This document shows, in pieces, positions 1 to 11,284 of a stretch of 24,562 nucleotides of DNA. Below the pieces are notes generated by a model. It did no database searches. It saw nothing but the letters and a program-made list of their open reading frames with translations, and was not told where the DNA came from. A program made the translations under genes and the position numbers. The DNA comes from Pelargonium cotyledonis. Taxonomy: Eukaryota; Streptophyta; Magnoliopsida; Geraniales; Geraniaceae. Within the stretch, counting starts at the first letter, position 1. Each line of letters starts with the position of its first letter. The DNA is taken from positions 1 to 24,562 of the forward strand of contig JAYMTA010000754.1 in the NCBI GenBank assembly GCA_036897625.1, read 5' to 3'.

Positions 1-12
1 GTTGATTGAAAA

Positions 13-44
<32 letters not shown>

Positions 45-85
45 CTAAAACCCTATTTATGGATTCGTTAGGGTTTAGGGTTTTG
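1..85 (-). promoter_or_regulatory. Probable promoter and CT-rich leader of a minus-strand gene off the left edge
   Basis: On the minus strand, positions 44-13 read as an uninterrupted CT run followed by a CA run, the composition usual for plant 5' leaders. Just upstream (minus 60-53) lies ATAAATAG, a TATA-like box at a plausible distance. Upstream again, minus 80-68 carries two overlapping AAACCCTA telo-box motifs, common in promoters of plant translation and cell-cycle genes. On the plus strand the same tract is only a (GT)n(GA)n microsatellite. The coding part would lie outside the window, so the call rests on composition and motif order alone. Confidence 0.35.
13..44. repeat. (TG)n(GA)n compound microsatellite
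   Basis: Positions 13-24 are TG dinucleotides and 24-44 GA dinucleotides, with no interruption. It may be part of a transcribed leader on the minus strand. Confidence 0.9.
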
Positions 86-1264
86 ATTTTAAAAACCCGC
101 CAAGTTCAAAACAGTGAACTGGGGAAAGTAACGGGCATCGAGAAGGTTCCAAGGATACGCAGATGAATTCTAATTCGAACAAATTTGAGTCTGTATCTAA
201 AAAACCACCTCTACATGTGCATAGAGTTGGTAGTGGCAATTCGAATTACAGGTTATGGGTCATATATTTTCTGTTTTCGCTGAAAATGTTCTAACTCCAA
301 ATTTTCATGTTCGTTCGTGTTGTGGAATCTTGTTTTTCGTTCAAAATGTGCGGGTTCGTGTCGATTTGTCTGAACGGATACTATTTTTCAAAAAACACTC
401 GTTCTGCCCGATCCTTATAAAACAAGTATATAGTATGTGATTCTAACTTACGAATTTTGGAGTTTTCGTGTTGTGAGTTCAAGTCCAAATTATATGTAAG
501 ACTGGCGATTTGTATCCTAACGTCGCATACATCAAATAAGTGCTTGAATTTTTGTAATCGCATTGTGCTCTTATATCAAATACTCTCTCCATTATAAAAA
601 GTGTAATACTTTATATTTTGATAAAAAAAGTAATAATAAACAATTAGTTAGTGTTTTATATATGTGTTTTATTTGCTTGGTTGAAGCAAACTTTATGTAT
701 ACATGGATTTTTCAAGTTTCAACTATCACAGTGTAAAATAACCATCTTGATTGGTAGGTATTGAACCAACTCTTGTGGTTTCAAGTTTCAATTATCACAT
801 TCATAGGTTAGACAATAATGTATTAACAAATTGCACATATAAGTGATTGTGCCATGTGGGACTTTTTGAATTGTCATTATTATTTTCATTTGTCAACAAT
901 AATAAACTAATAATAATGGGCCTTCAACATATGTTCAATAGCTAGACACTCATTTGTTAACGAGCGATTAAGAGTTTAGATTTGATTGTGCTATATGCGT
1001 AAAGATTATGAAGAAAAAAAAGTGAATTACATCTTATCATCTAGTTTGTCCATTAAGTTTTTAGTTGAGAAATGTTTTATCATGGTTACATAACCATTTA
1101 AATTGCTTTTTTTTGTTATAATTTGATTCAAAAGTTGTTAAAATTAATTTAATTTATTTTGTTATCTGGGTCGTGTTGAACCCGTTTAGTTAAACAAGTC
1201 ATAAATAAAGCGTGTAACATTTTGCCGCACTATTTATTTAAGGATAAAGATATATCATGAAAAT
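86..1264. other. Intergenic interval with no supported gene
   Basis: This is AT-rich DNA with many stops in all frames. The short open frames near 255-563 have no recognisable protein features. A short near-direct repeat (TTTCAA..TATCACA) occurs near 716-730 and 780-800. I see no RNA gene, and no complete transposon. Confidence 0.6.
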
Positions 1265-1400
1265 TTACCTATATAAATTAAACAAGTTAAATATAGTCTT
1301 ACCCTATGCTTTTTCTCAGTATTTTCCTTGTAGATGTCAACTTGGAACCAGAATCTTTATTATTGTCTCTTTCTCTCTCTCCTCCTCTACACACCTGTGA
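1265..1400 (+). promoter_or_regulatory. Putative core promoter of the CHUP1-like gene
   Basis: TATATAAAT at about 1270-1278 is the best TATA box upstream of the gene. About 90 bp downstream (roughly 1363-1385) is a CT-rich tract typical of plant 5' leaders. Transcription would start near 1300. This is inferred from motif order only. Confidence 0.4.
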
Positions 1401-1643
1401 TCTGACCTAATTGTTTTATTTTCTTAGAACAGACCCACACCCTATTGATTATTGAGCACGACACACAAGACAAATTTCAATGGCCACTGTTCAATGCAAT
1501 AAAGTTTGTTTCTTTTTCATGATTTATTGAAAAATACTAACTTCCATGTTCACAAGCAAGCACAGGAAGAAACAAAGTCCCAAACGTCACTGCTCCTGTT
1601 TCATCGTCCAAATTTGAATCATCAAAATGCTTCTCCTTCAATG

Positions 1644-3070
1644 GTAAATCTTCTCTTTCTCTCTCTGTAGTTAGCTTAAACTGAAATGGGTTTCTCTTCT
1701 TTATCATTTTCTGATTTTTTTTTTCTGTAAAAAATTACTTTCTGTTCTGGGTTTGATTTGAGAATGATTGGTGAGCAATTTTTGCCTAACTTTATATGTG
1801 TATATGTGTATGTATGTGTGTGCATATTTTTGGATTGTTATTTATTGTTTCCTGATTTGTTTTCGAGGGCATGTACTGTCATCATCTACCTGGGATCATT
1901 ATGAATTGTTAGTAGGGATTTGCTAATTTTCTGCATCTAATACTGGTTCTGGGATTAGCTTTTGGTGTTTTATTGATGATTAAAGTTATTGTCTTTGGGC
2001 ATGTGGTCTCTGGAATCAACATGATTTGATATGAGTTTAGCTTAATTTTCTAAATTGATCAAATCTTATCTGTGTTTGTGTTCAGTTTGAAGTTTGTCTA
2101 GTTCCTTCTATTTCTGGACAAAATTGAGATACAGGTTTAGCTTAATTTTCTAAATTGATCAAATCTTATCTGTGTTTGTGTTCAGTTTGAAGTTTGTCTA
2201 ATTCCTTCTATTTCTGGAATCAACCAAAATTGAGATATGTGATTTGCTTGTTTCTTATTGTTCTTGTTCATTTTTGGTTTAATTTGATTCGGGTTTCGGA
2301 TCATGTAAAGTATTGTTGTTTATGGGTTTCACTTACTTCTTGGTTTTGTTCATTATATTTATGGGTTTGTAAGTCCCTTCCATGTGGAACCGACAAAACT
2401 TGAGATATGGGATTTGCTTATTTGTAATCATTTTTGGTCTAACTTGATTTGGGTTTGGGATCATGTAAAGTATTTTTGTTTAAGGGTTTCGCTTAACTTT
2501 GGGTTTATTTCACTCTGTTTTTGGGTTTGTAATCCTCTCCCGTACAAAACCGACAAATTTGAGATATGGGATTTGCTTATTTGTTACTGTACTTACTTAT
2601 TTTTGGTCTAGTGCGATTCGGGTTTCAGATCATGTAAAACATCGTAGTTTGCGGGTTATGCTTAATTCTTTCTTATATCTTATTGTTATTTATTTTTGCT
2701 TTAGTTTGGTTCAAGTTTGGGATCATGTAAAGTACTGTTGTTTATGGGTTTTGGTCAATTCTCAGTTTAGTGCATTCTATTTCTGGGTTTGTCATCCCCT
2801 TATGGAACCGACAAAAAAAAGTTAGACAAAGGATTTGACTATTTTTGTTCTAATTTATACGGGTTTCGGATCATTTGAAGTATTGTTGTTTTTGTTCATT
2901 CTATTTCTGTGTTCGTAATCCCCTCCCACATGGAATTGACCGAAAGTGAGATATGGGATTTGCTTATTTGTTATTAATTTGGGTTTTGGATCATATAATG
3001 TATTGTTGTTTGTGGGTTTTGTTCGCTTAGCTTTCAATCCTGATAGTGGAATTTTTCTCTTCATGTTCAG
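1644..3070 (+). other. Probable 5' leader intron of the CHUP1-like gene
   Basis: A GTAAAT donor at 1644 and a TTCAG acceptor ending at 3070 would splice a leader exon to the segment just before the start codon. The interval is T-rich, as plant introns are, and contains the degenerate repeat array at 2040-3030. The upstream leader contains ATGs, and the joined leader would keep short upstream open frames. A transcript could confirm or move these boundaries. Confidence 0.4.
2040..3030 (+). repeat. Degenerate tandem repeats in the leader intron
   Basis: Two nearly identical copies of about 84 bp start near 2037 and 2132, sharing AGCTTAATTTTCTAAATTG and the following 50 bases. From about 2221 a second repeat takes over. 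Each unit runs TGAGATATGGGATTTGC, then GGGTTTCGGATCATGTAAAG, TATTGTTGTTTATGGG, a GTTTGTAATCCCCT-like segment and GGAACCGACAAA. Units or partial units begin near 2230, 2401, 2561, 2660, 2821 and 2948. Lengths vary from roughly 100 to 180 bp. Confidence 0.8.
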
Positions 3071-3077
3071 TTTGTAA

Positions 3078-3134
3078 ATGGAGGATGATGAAGAAGATGA
3101 CCAAAGTCTCCAACTTTTTTGCCTCTATATGTGA
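3078..3134 (+). CDS. Short acidic upstream ORF in the CHUP1-like leader
   Basis: This frame encodes 18 residues, beginning MEDDEEDDQ, and stops 33 bp before the main start codon. Being so close and fully upstream, it could lower initiation at the main start. It is too short to match to a family, and a chance ORF is the main alternative. Confidence 0.3.
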   Translation: MEDDEEDDQSLQLFCLYM

Positions 3135-3167
3135 TTCCACAAACCCTCGATATCGAGGTTTTTGGTT

Positions 3168-5695
3168 ATGAGGGCAAGAGAGAAGAAGGAAATGAAGCCG
3201 CTTCTGTTGAAATTAGGAGTGGCTTTAGCTCTCTCTTTTGCTGGGTTTTTATGTTCTCGCCTTAGGATCCGAAGGGTCAGACCCTCTCTGCCCCCTTCTC
3301 CGTCCACAGCTCCGCAATCTTCTGGTTGGTGTTCATATCAAAACTTTTAACCAAATCGATTCGTATTTCAGTCATATAAAGCATATAAGCATATCTGTTT
3401 TCAGATGTCGGCTCGAGGGGAAGAAGAGTCGGGAAGGAAGATGAAGTTCATGCCACACATTCGCAAAGACAGTCTACTTCCAGCAACATCGAGTCAGTTC
3501 CAGTGGAAAAACATGTAAGTTGCTTTGAAAATGTCTCGTCAATTTCTAAATGAACAAGAAATGGTAAAAAGTGTGGACCAAGACTTATATTTTTACTGTT
3601 TACACCCCTGAACTAGTAAAATGCGTGGGCCATGGAAATTACATTTGTGCCATACGAATAAAAAGAATCTTAAAACAAAGAAAATTTCATAATTTTGTTT
3701 TCTAATTTTCGATTTGGTTATTTTTATGTTGGTTTCATATAAGTTTATGACAAGAACTTTGGGTCATTTTTGTGTTGATGTCGTGTAGATTTCGAGAGGA
3801 ACATGATACTGACTTCAAATTTATTTAAAACTGCTTCTGTATTGGTTTGGGTGAATCATAGTTTCCAAATGTCCAGGGGGTTTTTCCTTAAAACCATCCA
3901 TAACTAATTTCAAGGGCCATTTGCCGAAAGATTTGTTTCGGTTATTCATGCATTTCTGGTTTCTGTTTGACAGCAAGAGATGTGTGGAGACAAAGATAGG
4001 TTATTCTTGCCGGAGTTCAATGTACATGCAAAGGACGTTGACATTTCTGCGTCCCATACTTTGATATCTCACAATAAAGGCACAGAGACGGTGAGAGTAG
4101 ATGTTGGATCCCCCAAACCGATTAGAACTGTCGAGCCTGATGATTATGAACAAGAGGTTAAGCGCCTGACGAGCATGGTTAGAATACTGAGAGAGCGGGA
4201 AAGAAATCTCGAGGTCCAACTGCTCGAGTATTATGGGCTTAAGGAGCAAGAAAAGATGGTAATGGAACTTGAAAACCGGTTGAAGATAAGCAACATGGAG
4301 GCTAAGCTTTTGAGCCTCAAAATCGAGTCCTTACGGGGTGATAACCGAAGACTAGAGGCGCAAGTGGCTGATCATGCGAAAGTCTTGGCTGAGCTTGAAT
4401 CTGCGAAGGGAAAAATCAAGCTGCTCAAGAGGAAGCTTAGATACGAAGCAGAGCAGAATAGAGAGCACATCTTGACTCTGCAAGAACGAGTCACAAACTT
4501 GCGAGAGCAAGAACAGAAGGCGTCTTCGAGTGATCCAGATATTCAATCGAAGCTGCAGAGAATAATGGATTTGGAAAATGAAGTGGAAGAGCTGAGATCG
4601 TCTAATTTGAAGTTACAGCTTGAAAATGCTGAATTGGGTCAGCGATTGGAGTCTACGCAAATCCTTGCAACTTCTGCTTTGGAGGATTCAGAGGTACTTT
4701 CATCATTAGCATTTTAATTACAAATAAATAACCCGAAATATTGTATACAAACACATATCTTTAAGTCTAATCACCTCATTTGGTCAGCTAGTTTTAACAG
4801 AATATTCATATCTTGTGACCATTACTTTTTATGTGTTTGTGGGCGATACTACGAGTTAGTTATTTATCATAAATGCCACTAACTTAAGGGTGTGTGTTAT
4901 TTTCAGGTAACTGAGTTAATGGTAGTTAGCGATCAACTGAAACAAGAAAATGAAACCATGGCCAAGGAAATTGAGAAACTCCAAGCGGATCGTTACGGTG
5001 ATGTTGAAGAGTTAGTGTATCTCCGATGGTTAAATGCTTGCTTAAGGTTTGAGTTGCGTAACTATCAGCCTCCGTCGGGTAAAACAGCACGGGACTTGAG
5101 CAGACAGTTGAGTCCCAAGTCAGAGGAGAAAGCGAAGAAGCTAATACTGGAATACGCGCGCACCGAAGGATTAGGGGAATCGGGAACTAACTTTATAGCC
5201 GATTTCGACTCTGACCAATGGTCAACGTCCCAAACTTCCTATCTCACAGGTTTTGACTCGTCCGATGATTCGCCCGTTGACCCGTTGTCTGCTCAGAAAA
5301 CTAGATCATCGAGCAAACACAAACTCATCAAGAAGCTCAAGAAACTGATAACGGGTAAAGAAGGAAAAGACGGGAAAGACACGGTAAAGGACGAACAAGA
5401 TAGTGATCATTCGTCATTATACAGTTTGAGTACTCTGGCAACCGATCATGCACACAGCGATAGATTCGCTACTCCCGATATCCACGAGAAACAAGTTAAC
5501 ATCGATGTAGGGTCCTCGGGCAGGTATAAGAGATATGAACCTCTCAGGCGAGGTTCTGTTGATTTCGAGCACAGGATTGATGTTGAGTCTGTTTCAGGGA
5601 AATCGGATTTGGTGAAATATGCAGAAGCTCTCAAGGGGCCGGAGAGCAAGGGCCGGAGGCTACGCCGGAGGTCTGCATCATATAGTTCCTTTTGA
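3168..5695 (+). CDS. CHUP1-like coiled-coil membrane-anchor protein (AR791 type)
   Basis: Four exons: 3168-3324, 3405-3514, 3974-4693, 4907-5695. Splice phases agree throughout and give 591 aa. The start at 3168 is the first in-frame ATG before the anchor; a second lies at 3192. Residues 9-30 (MKPLLLKLGVALALSFAGFL) form one hydrophobic N-terminal anchor flanked by Arg/Lys. A linker of low complexity follows, then a long Glu/Lys/Leu-rich coiled coil from about 145 to 360. Next comes the block YGDVEELVYLRWLNACLRFE (from about 359), diagnostic of the plant CHUP1-related family. The tail is basic and Ser-rich (RRLRRRSASYSSF). CHUP1 itself tethers chloroplasts to actin filaments, but this shorter type lacks the proline-rich actin-binding region, so its partner and organelle are unknown. 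It resembles Arabidopsis At1g52080 (AR791), from memory. The family is certain, the function inferred. Confidence 0.88.
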
Positions 5696-5890
5696 TATAT
5701 AGCAATGGACATGTTGACATTTTGAGCTCAAAGTTATAGCTGTTACAAAGCAATTTATAGCTGTTACAGTAGATTTGTAGAATAGGAGAGCTTGTTCAAT
5801 ATCCATGGAACTTGTATATTTATATGTTTCCACTATGGTTTTGTGTACTTCAAGTTCATAGCAAATTGTTTTTGTAGATGTTTTGTACTG

Positions 5891-5896
5891 AATAAA
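5891..5896 (+). terminator. Polyadenylation signal of the CHUP1-like gene
   Basis: A canonical AATAAA lies 195 bp after the stop codon. The upstream T/G-rich stretch (TTGTAGATGTTTTGT) fits a plant far-upstream element. Cleavage would fall near 5910-5930. Confidence 0.6.
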
Positions 5897-5929
5897 GTGC
5901 AGTTTTTACTTTCACCAAGGGGAAATTGC

Positions 5930-6800
5930 ATATATACACTAAACTATGCCTTCTTTTTGCATGGATTTATTTTGTAAACGACGGGACAGTATGCCTACAA
6001 ATGACTGTGTTTCTCACTCTGAAGTGGGGATTGTGGCCTCTTAATTATTCATTTTGTTCTAAATTAGTGTCAGATTTAATTTACATTCCTATTAGGTTGT
6101 ATTGAATTCATTTTGGCGTGGAAACAATTTACTCGTCCAGTGAAAATATGAACAATCATAGTGATAATCAATAAAACATTCAATTACATGAATTCAAATA
6201 TATTTGTTTGGTTTGGCCCCCTTGGCTAATCCTTTGGGTGTACTTCACTTTTATTGAATTATTCAATCAATACAAGTACGAAAAAGTCTCGAACGTAGAA
6301 TCTAATGTAGTATGACATTTCTAGAATTCCCACACAAATTGAGGTATGACAATTGTGTTACTCATTGTGACCTAGATATACTAGATTGCTCGTTCACCCT
6401 AGTAATCTCAACAACTGACCTCCTCTATTCATGCGCTTGTCAGTCCAATTGACACGCACGCCCGTGCTAGACTCCAATACAATTTTCTTAAAAGAGTTTT
6501 CATGTATTTTCTCGTTTCGATTTTTTCATTTTAAAGTCAAGTTTTGCAATCTTAACATTGAGACACTCTGTTTAGAACATAAAAAAATTGTTCATGAGAT
6601 GACAATTCAAAAATCCAAAACGTATTGAAATGGATGATAACTAACCCAAATTCGACCCGAAAATTGAACGAACTAACTTTTTCGAGTTGGGTTCCAAATT
6701 GTTCATCCCAACAAAAATAACATGTTTTCAAAATTCCCTTCCAATTACTTGCTCAGCACTCCCTCACCACCTACAAGCCGAAACGACAGCGTATTGCTTC
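5930..6800. other. Intergenic interval between the CHUP1-like and PABP genes
   Basis: No gene is supported. Short open frames at 6431-6628 and 6687-6893 lack family features. A segment near 6645-6695 carries AACCCAAATTCGACCCGAAA and, 30 bp on, the inverted-like CGAGTTGGGTT. It resembles the GACCC-rich degenerate repeat found near the lipase gene. Confidence 0.55.
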
Positions 6801-6812
6801 GAGCACGCGCTA

Positions 6813-6943
6813 CACGTGTCAAATAGCTGTTCATCACTTTATATAAACCCGTACGTACTGTCTCACCGTTGTAACAAACCTTTCTCTCTCTAAAACCTCT
6901 CTCTCTCTCTAAAACTTTTTTGTGTGCGTTTCAAGAAACAAAC
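6813..6943 (+). promoter_or_regulatory. Promoter and 5' leader of the PABP gene
   Basis: A TATATAAA box lies at 6840-6847. A palindromic G-box CACGTG (6813-6818) sits 22 bp upstream, a binding site for plant bZIP/bHLH factors. Two CT-microsatellite blocks (about 6883-6911) occupy the presumed leader, which would start near 6870. The leader lacks the long A-rich tract through which many PABP mRNAs are self-regulated. Confidence 0.6.
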
Positions 6944-9900
6944 ATGGCGGCAGTGCCACCACTACCACCACCACCAGCGCCGCCTCGTGCGGCCGCAAAG
7001 ATCGCTTCTCTGTACGTCGGCGATCTTGACCCGGAAGTGACCGATTCGGATCTTGCTCAAGCTTTCGGTGCTTATGGCGTCATTGCCTCTGTTCGCATCT
7101 GTAAAGACTCTCAGTCCGGCAAGTCTCTAGGCTACGGCTACGTCAACTTCACCGATCATTCTCACGGTAATGTCTTTTACTTCTGGGTTCGGTCATTTTT
7201 GTCTCCGTTTCAAGTTTGAGCTCTGTTTGTGTGCGTTTCTGTTAACAAATGTGAATGGGTATGTGAGTTTTGAGATGGTAATGGTGACTTGGGTACTTGC
7301 TGTTTCTTGATTTTCTCGTGATTTTTGTAACCTAATGTGGGTTTGGTTTGTGTTTTCTCTGTTGTGGTGAAATGGGTTTCGCTTGCTCTGTTTTATGTAG
7401 AGAGGGTTTTGTACTTTTGCTCTACATTGTTCAGATTTTTTGATATTTTGCCTTCTCTGCTTGGTTCCTGAGAAATTTTTATTTTAAGAGGAGTGGTTTT
7501 CAGTTTTTTGAGATTCCAGTTTGAGTATCTATTTTCTTAGTAACCGAATATAATTAGGTACCAAGAAAAACGAAACAGATCATTAGGGTTATGACTTAGG
7601 AGATGATAATGGTGATATGGGTACTTGATTTTTCTTATTTTATCGTGATTTTTGTAACTTAATGTGGTTTTGGTATGTGTCTTCTCTGTTGTGGAGAACT
7701 GGGTTGTGCTTGCTCTGTTTCGTAGAAAGGGTTTTGAGGATAATGTGTGATTGGGAAGCAGGTTTTGGTCTACATTGTTACAGATTATATGATATTTTAC
7801 TTTTCTGTTTGGCTCCTGAGAAATTGCAGTTACTGTAAGAATGATGATTTTCATTTTTTCTAAGATCCCAAGTTGAGCCACACTTGACTTCTAATCATTT
7901 GTGTGTATTTTCTCAGTAACCAAACAGAACATTATGCAATAGGTACCAAGAAAAATGAAACATATCATTAGAGTTATGATTTGTGAGATGATAATGGTGC
8001 CATGGTTACTTGCTGTATCTTGATTTTCTCGTGAATTTTGTGACTTAATGTATGTGTTTTCTCAGTTGTGGCGAACTGGACTGTGCTTGCTCTGGTTTTG
8101 CTGTTTTAAGAATGGTGGTTTTCATTTATTTGAGATCCCAATTTGAGCCATACTTGACTTCTAATCATTTGTTTATGTGTTTTCTCAGTAACCAAGCAGA
8201 ACATTATTTAATGGTACCAAGGAAAAAGAAATAAATCGTTAGGGTTTTGAGATGATAATGGTGACTTGGGTGCTTGCTGTTTCTTGATTTTTTTTTATAG
8301 CTTAATGTGGTTTGGTATGTGTTTGCTCTGTTTTTGTAGAAAGGGTTTTGGGGAAAATGTGATTTTTGTTCTACATCGTTACAGATTCTTTTTCCTCGTT
8401 TGGTATTTTATTTTTCTGTTTGGTTCCTGTGAAATTGCAGTTAGTTTAAGAATGGTGATTTTCGTATTTTCTAAATCCCAGTTTGAGCCATGGTTGGCTT
8501 CTCATAACCATTTGTTTATGCATTTTCTTAGTAACCAAACACAACATTATGTATTAGGTACCAAGCAAAATGAAACAGAGCATTAGGGTTTTTGCCTCCA
8601 ATTGTTGCACGTATGGTGTCCAATTATGAATTATTTGGTCTTTGAAATGGTGAATGTCTTATGCATTCTTGCAGTAACCAATCAGAACATTAGGCAATTG
8701 ATATTAATAAAAATGAAACAGAGCATTAGGGTTTTGCCCCCAATTATGAAGTTTCATTGTCCCTTTGATTTTAACATTAATGTTGAAGTTTTCATGTGAT
8801 TCTTTTCTCTTTTTTTTTTATCAGCCTCTGTGGCTATGGCCTCTCTGAACCACACCAAATTGAGGGGAAAATGCATCAGGATCATGTGGTCTCAGAGGAA
8901 CCCTCTCCCGAGAAAGACTGGTGTTGGCAATCTCTTTGTCAAGAACCTAGACCTTGCTGTGAATAGTACTCATCTGCACACACTCTTTAGTAAATTTGGG
9001 AATGTGCTTTCCTGCAAGGTGGCTGAAGAAAATGGTAGGTGCAAGGGTTTTGGGTATGTACAGTTTGATTCTCAGGAATCGGCCATGGCTGCTTTGAATG
9101 CTCTCCATGATACAGAGTTTAAAGGCAAGAAGTTGTAAGTTCAATGTCTCTTCCTTTGCCAATATTTCCATTATTGTTTTTGTTTTATTGCTAATGTCTC
9201 TCTTCAATACATGCTTGACATATTGATTTTGGGTTGGTAGTGTTGGATTTGTCACATTACTGTTTCAAGTTGAATTGAGTTGTGGAGTGTTTCATATTCT
9301 ACTCTTATAAAGAATGATTATAAGTTTTTTATCCTTGGAAATGAGAAGGAAGAGATAATGATTCCTGAAAATGCTAACATCATGATGTTTTAGAGAACGA
9401 ATCTAAACAACCTGATGCACACCGAGTTTTGAAGAATTTTGCATTTATGTCTGTCTTCATTACTAAATTTTAGCATTAGTATGCTACTGACAAACTAAAT
9501 TTGCATCTCTTGTTAAGTTTTTACCAGTGACTAATTTTGCATTGTAGAACTTAAACTCGAACTTCTATTCCCATTGAATAACAATCTGTATACCTTCATG
9601 TCTGTTGGACTTTGTAGCAATAGTTTTATATATTATGCTGTAAAATTTGAGAATGCAGACATCAGTTTCCTTTAGTTTCTCCTTTTGTTTTCTATGGCAT
9701 TTGTTACATTGCTTTACTAATACGTTGTTGAAATTTATTTTGTTTCATTTTCAGGCATGTATCCCAATTTATCAAGAAGAGCGAGAGAACACCAGCCAGC
9801 ACTGAACCAAAGCTCACAAGTCTCTACGTGAAAAACCTGACCAAAGACATGACCGACGATCTTCTGAAAGATAAGTTTTCTGAATACGGGGAAGTTGCAA

Positions 9901-11284
9901 GTGCCACCATAATGAAGGATTCTGAAGGAAAATCAAGAGGTTTTGGGTTTGTCAACTTTACATCAGCACAAGCAGCAATGGCAGCTAAGGAAGCCTTGAA
10001 TGGGACACCATTTGGTATTACATTTAACCCCTAATTGTTCTTGCTGTTTTGTTTTTAGGCCCTTTTAGAAGTTTTCTCATTGTGAACATATCTGGGTTTT
10101 TTCCGATTAGGGTCCAAGAACTTGTTTGTGGGAAGGGCTCAAAATAAAGCCGAGAGGGAAGAATTACTGAAAGTTCACGTCAGAGAAGCATTCAACTCGC
10201 AGAGTATGAAGTCAAAGGATTCAAATCTTTACGTGAAGAACCTTGATGTATCCATCGATGATAGCAAATTGCAAGAGTATTTCAGTACCTGTGGACAGAT
10301 AACTTCAGCAAAAGTCATGCGCTATGATAATGGGACTAGCAAAGGGTTCGGGTTTGTATGTTTCTCCACTCATGAAGCAGCGCAGAAAGCTTTAGCCACT
10401 CTTAATGGTAAATTACACACACATTTTCCTTTTTCTCTTCTTGTTTGAGTCTAAAGTCTAAACAGTTTTGATGGTATTCTAAATGTAGTTTGATTTGCTT
10501 TGTAGGAACTATATTGCAAGGTCAGTGTCTGTACGTGGCCAAAGCTCAGCGTAAGGAAGATCGCTGCAGGGAATTGCAGAAACAACATGCTGTGAATAAC
10601 CCATTTCCATGTCCTGCTTCTCAGTTCAGCGCTTTCAACATCAATGCTCCTCTCTTCTTTCCATCATATTACCCGCTGCAGCCAATCATGTATCCCTCTG
10701 GCATAAATGTGAGCGTAAGGTATCCTATGGCAGCAAAATACTATCAGCAAAACTACTCAAATGTAAGCAACTCTTCATTTTATTCGTTATTCGTGCTCCT
10801 ATAGTCATGTGTTCAAGTGTATGATCTGATACTTTTTGTTTTCATATGATTTTGTATCGATTTTTATACAGTCAATGGCTACCTCTAAAATCTGGATCCG
10901 AGATGGGAACAATGGGAGTTCTGGAGCTGGATCCGGAAACAGAGCTCATCCCGCAGCAAGATTGCCTGGAAACTCCAAGAAAAGCATTTATGATGCTCTC
11001 TACCCTCTCGTTAGGATCCGTCAGGTTGCTTCGAGTACTCAATTATATAACATAACATCTTATCTTTCACCTTACCCGTTATTTAAAATCAATATCTTTC
11101 TCTATAGCCCGAATCTGCTGCGAAGATCACTGGTATGCTGCTGGAAATGAACAACTCTGATCTCAAGAAGCTGATAAAATCTCCGGGTTCCTTGGGCGTG
11201 CAAGTGGCCAAGGCAGCTCAAGCACTGAAGAACGACTCAAGTGCAAACTGGGGTGCTGCTTCAGGCAGTTTGCTGGCAACTTGA
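6944..11284 (+). CDS. PAB6: Poly(A)-binding protein, PAB6/PAB7 class (four RRMs plus MLLE)
   Basis: Seven exons: 6944-7166, 8825-9134, 9755-10014, 10111-10407, 10506-10762, 10872-11024, 11108-11284. Phases agree and give 558 aa. Four RRMs bind mRNA poly(A) tails: RRM1 about 22-98 ([16 protein letters not shown]), RRM2 110-186 ([14 protein letters not shown]), RRM3 200-277 ([14 protein letters not shown]), RRM4 303-380 ([14 protein letters not shown]). A Pro/Tyr/Asn-rich linker of about 100 residues follows. The C-terminal MLLE (PABC) domain, about 489-545, contains the core ITGMLLEM and binds PAM2 peptides of translation and decay factors. The protein acts mainly in the cytoplasm. RRM2 ([27 protein letters not shown]) resembles Arabidopsis PAB6, and the tail resembles PAB7, both from memory. 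The symbol is assigned by RRM similarity and gene order, so family is sure and orthology moderate. It converges on the lipase gene downstream. Confidence 0.92.
7272..8745 (+). repeat. Tandem repeat array filling PABP intron 1
   Basis: Units begin with GAGATGATAATGGTGACTTG at 7272, 7600, 7985 and 8249, giving copies of about 328, 385, 264 and 346 bp. A partial fifth copy covers about 8660-8745. Each unit contains TTGTAACTTAATGTGG, GTTCCTGAGAAATTGCAG, AAGAATGGTGATTTTC, AGTAACCAAACAGAACATTA, GGTACCAAG and ends with a CATTAGGGTT motif. The copies differ by substitutions and internal deletions, so the array is old. It accounts for most of the 1,658 bp intron. Confidence 0.88.

Noticed and set aside
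68-80. Interstitial telomere repeat
   Set aside because: Only about two TTTAGGG-type units are present. A promoter telo-box is a simpler reading.
578-610. Possible Stowaway-like MITE terminus (TACTCTCTCCATTATAAAA)
   Set aside because: The motif resembles a Stowaway end, but I found no matching inverted end within the next kilobase. A lone reverse motif near 18786-18798 also has no partner.
2194-2825. Overlapping open frames with repeated Phe/Trp-rich peptides
   Set aside because: These are translations of the T-rich tandem repeats in the leader intron. They change frame between units and match no family.
7537-8799. Several open frames on both strands inside PABP intron 1
   Set aside because: They come from intronic repeat units, are not conserved between units and lack protein-like composition.
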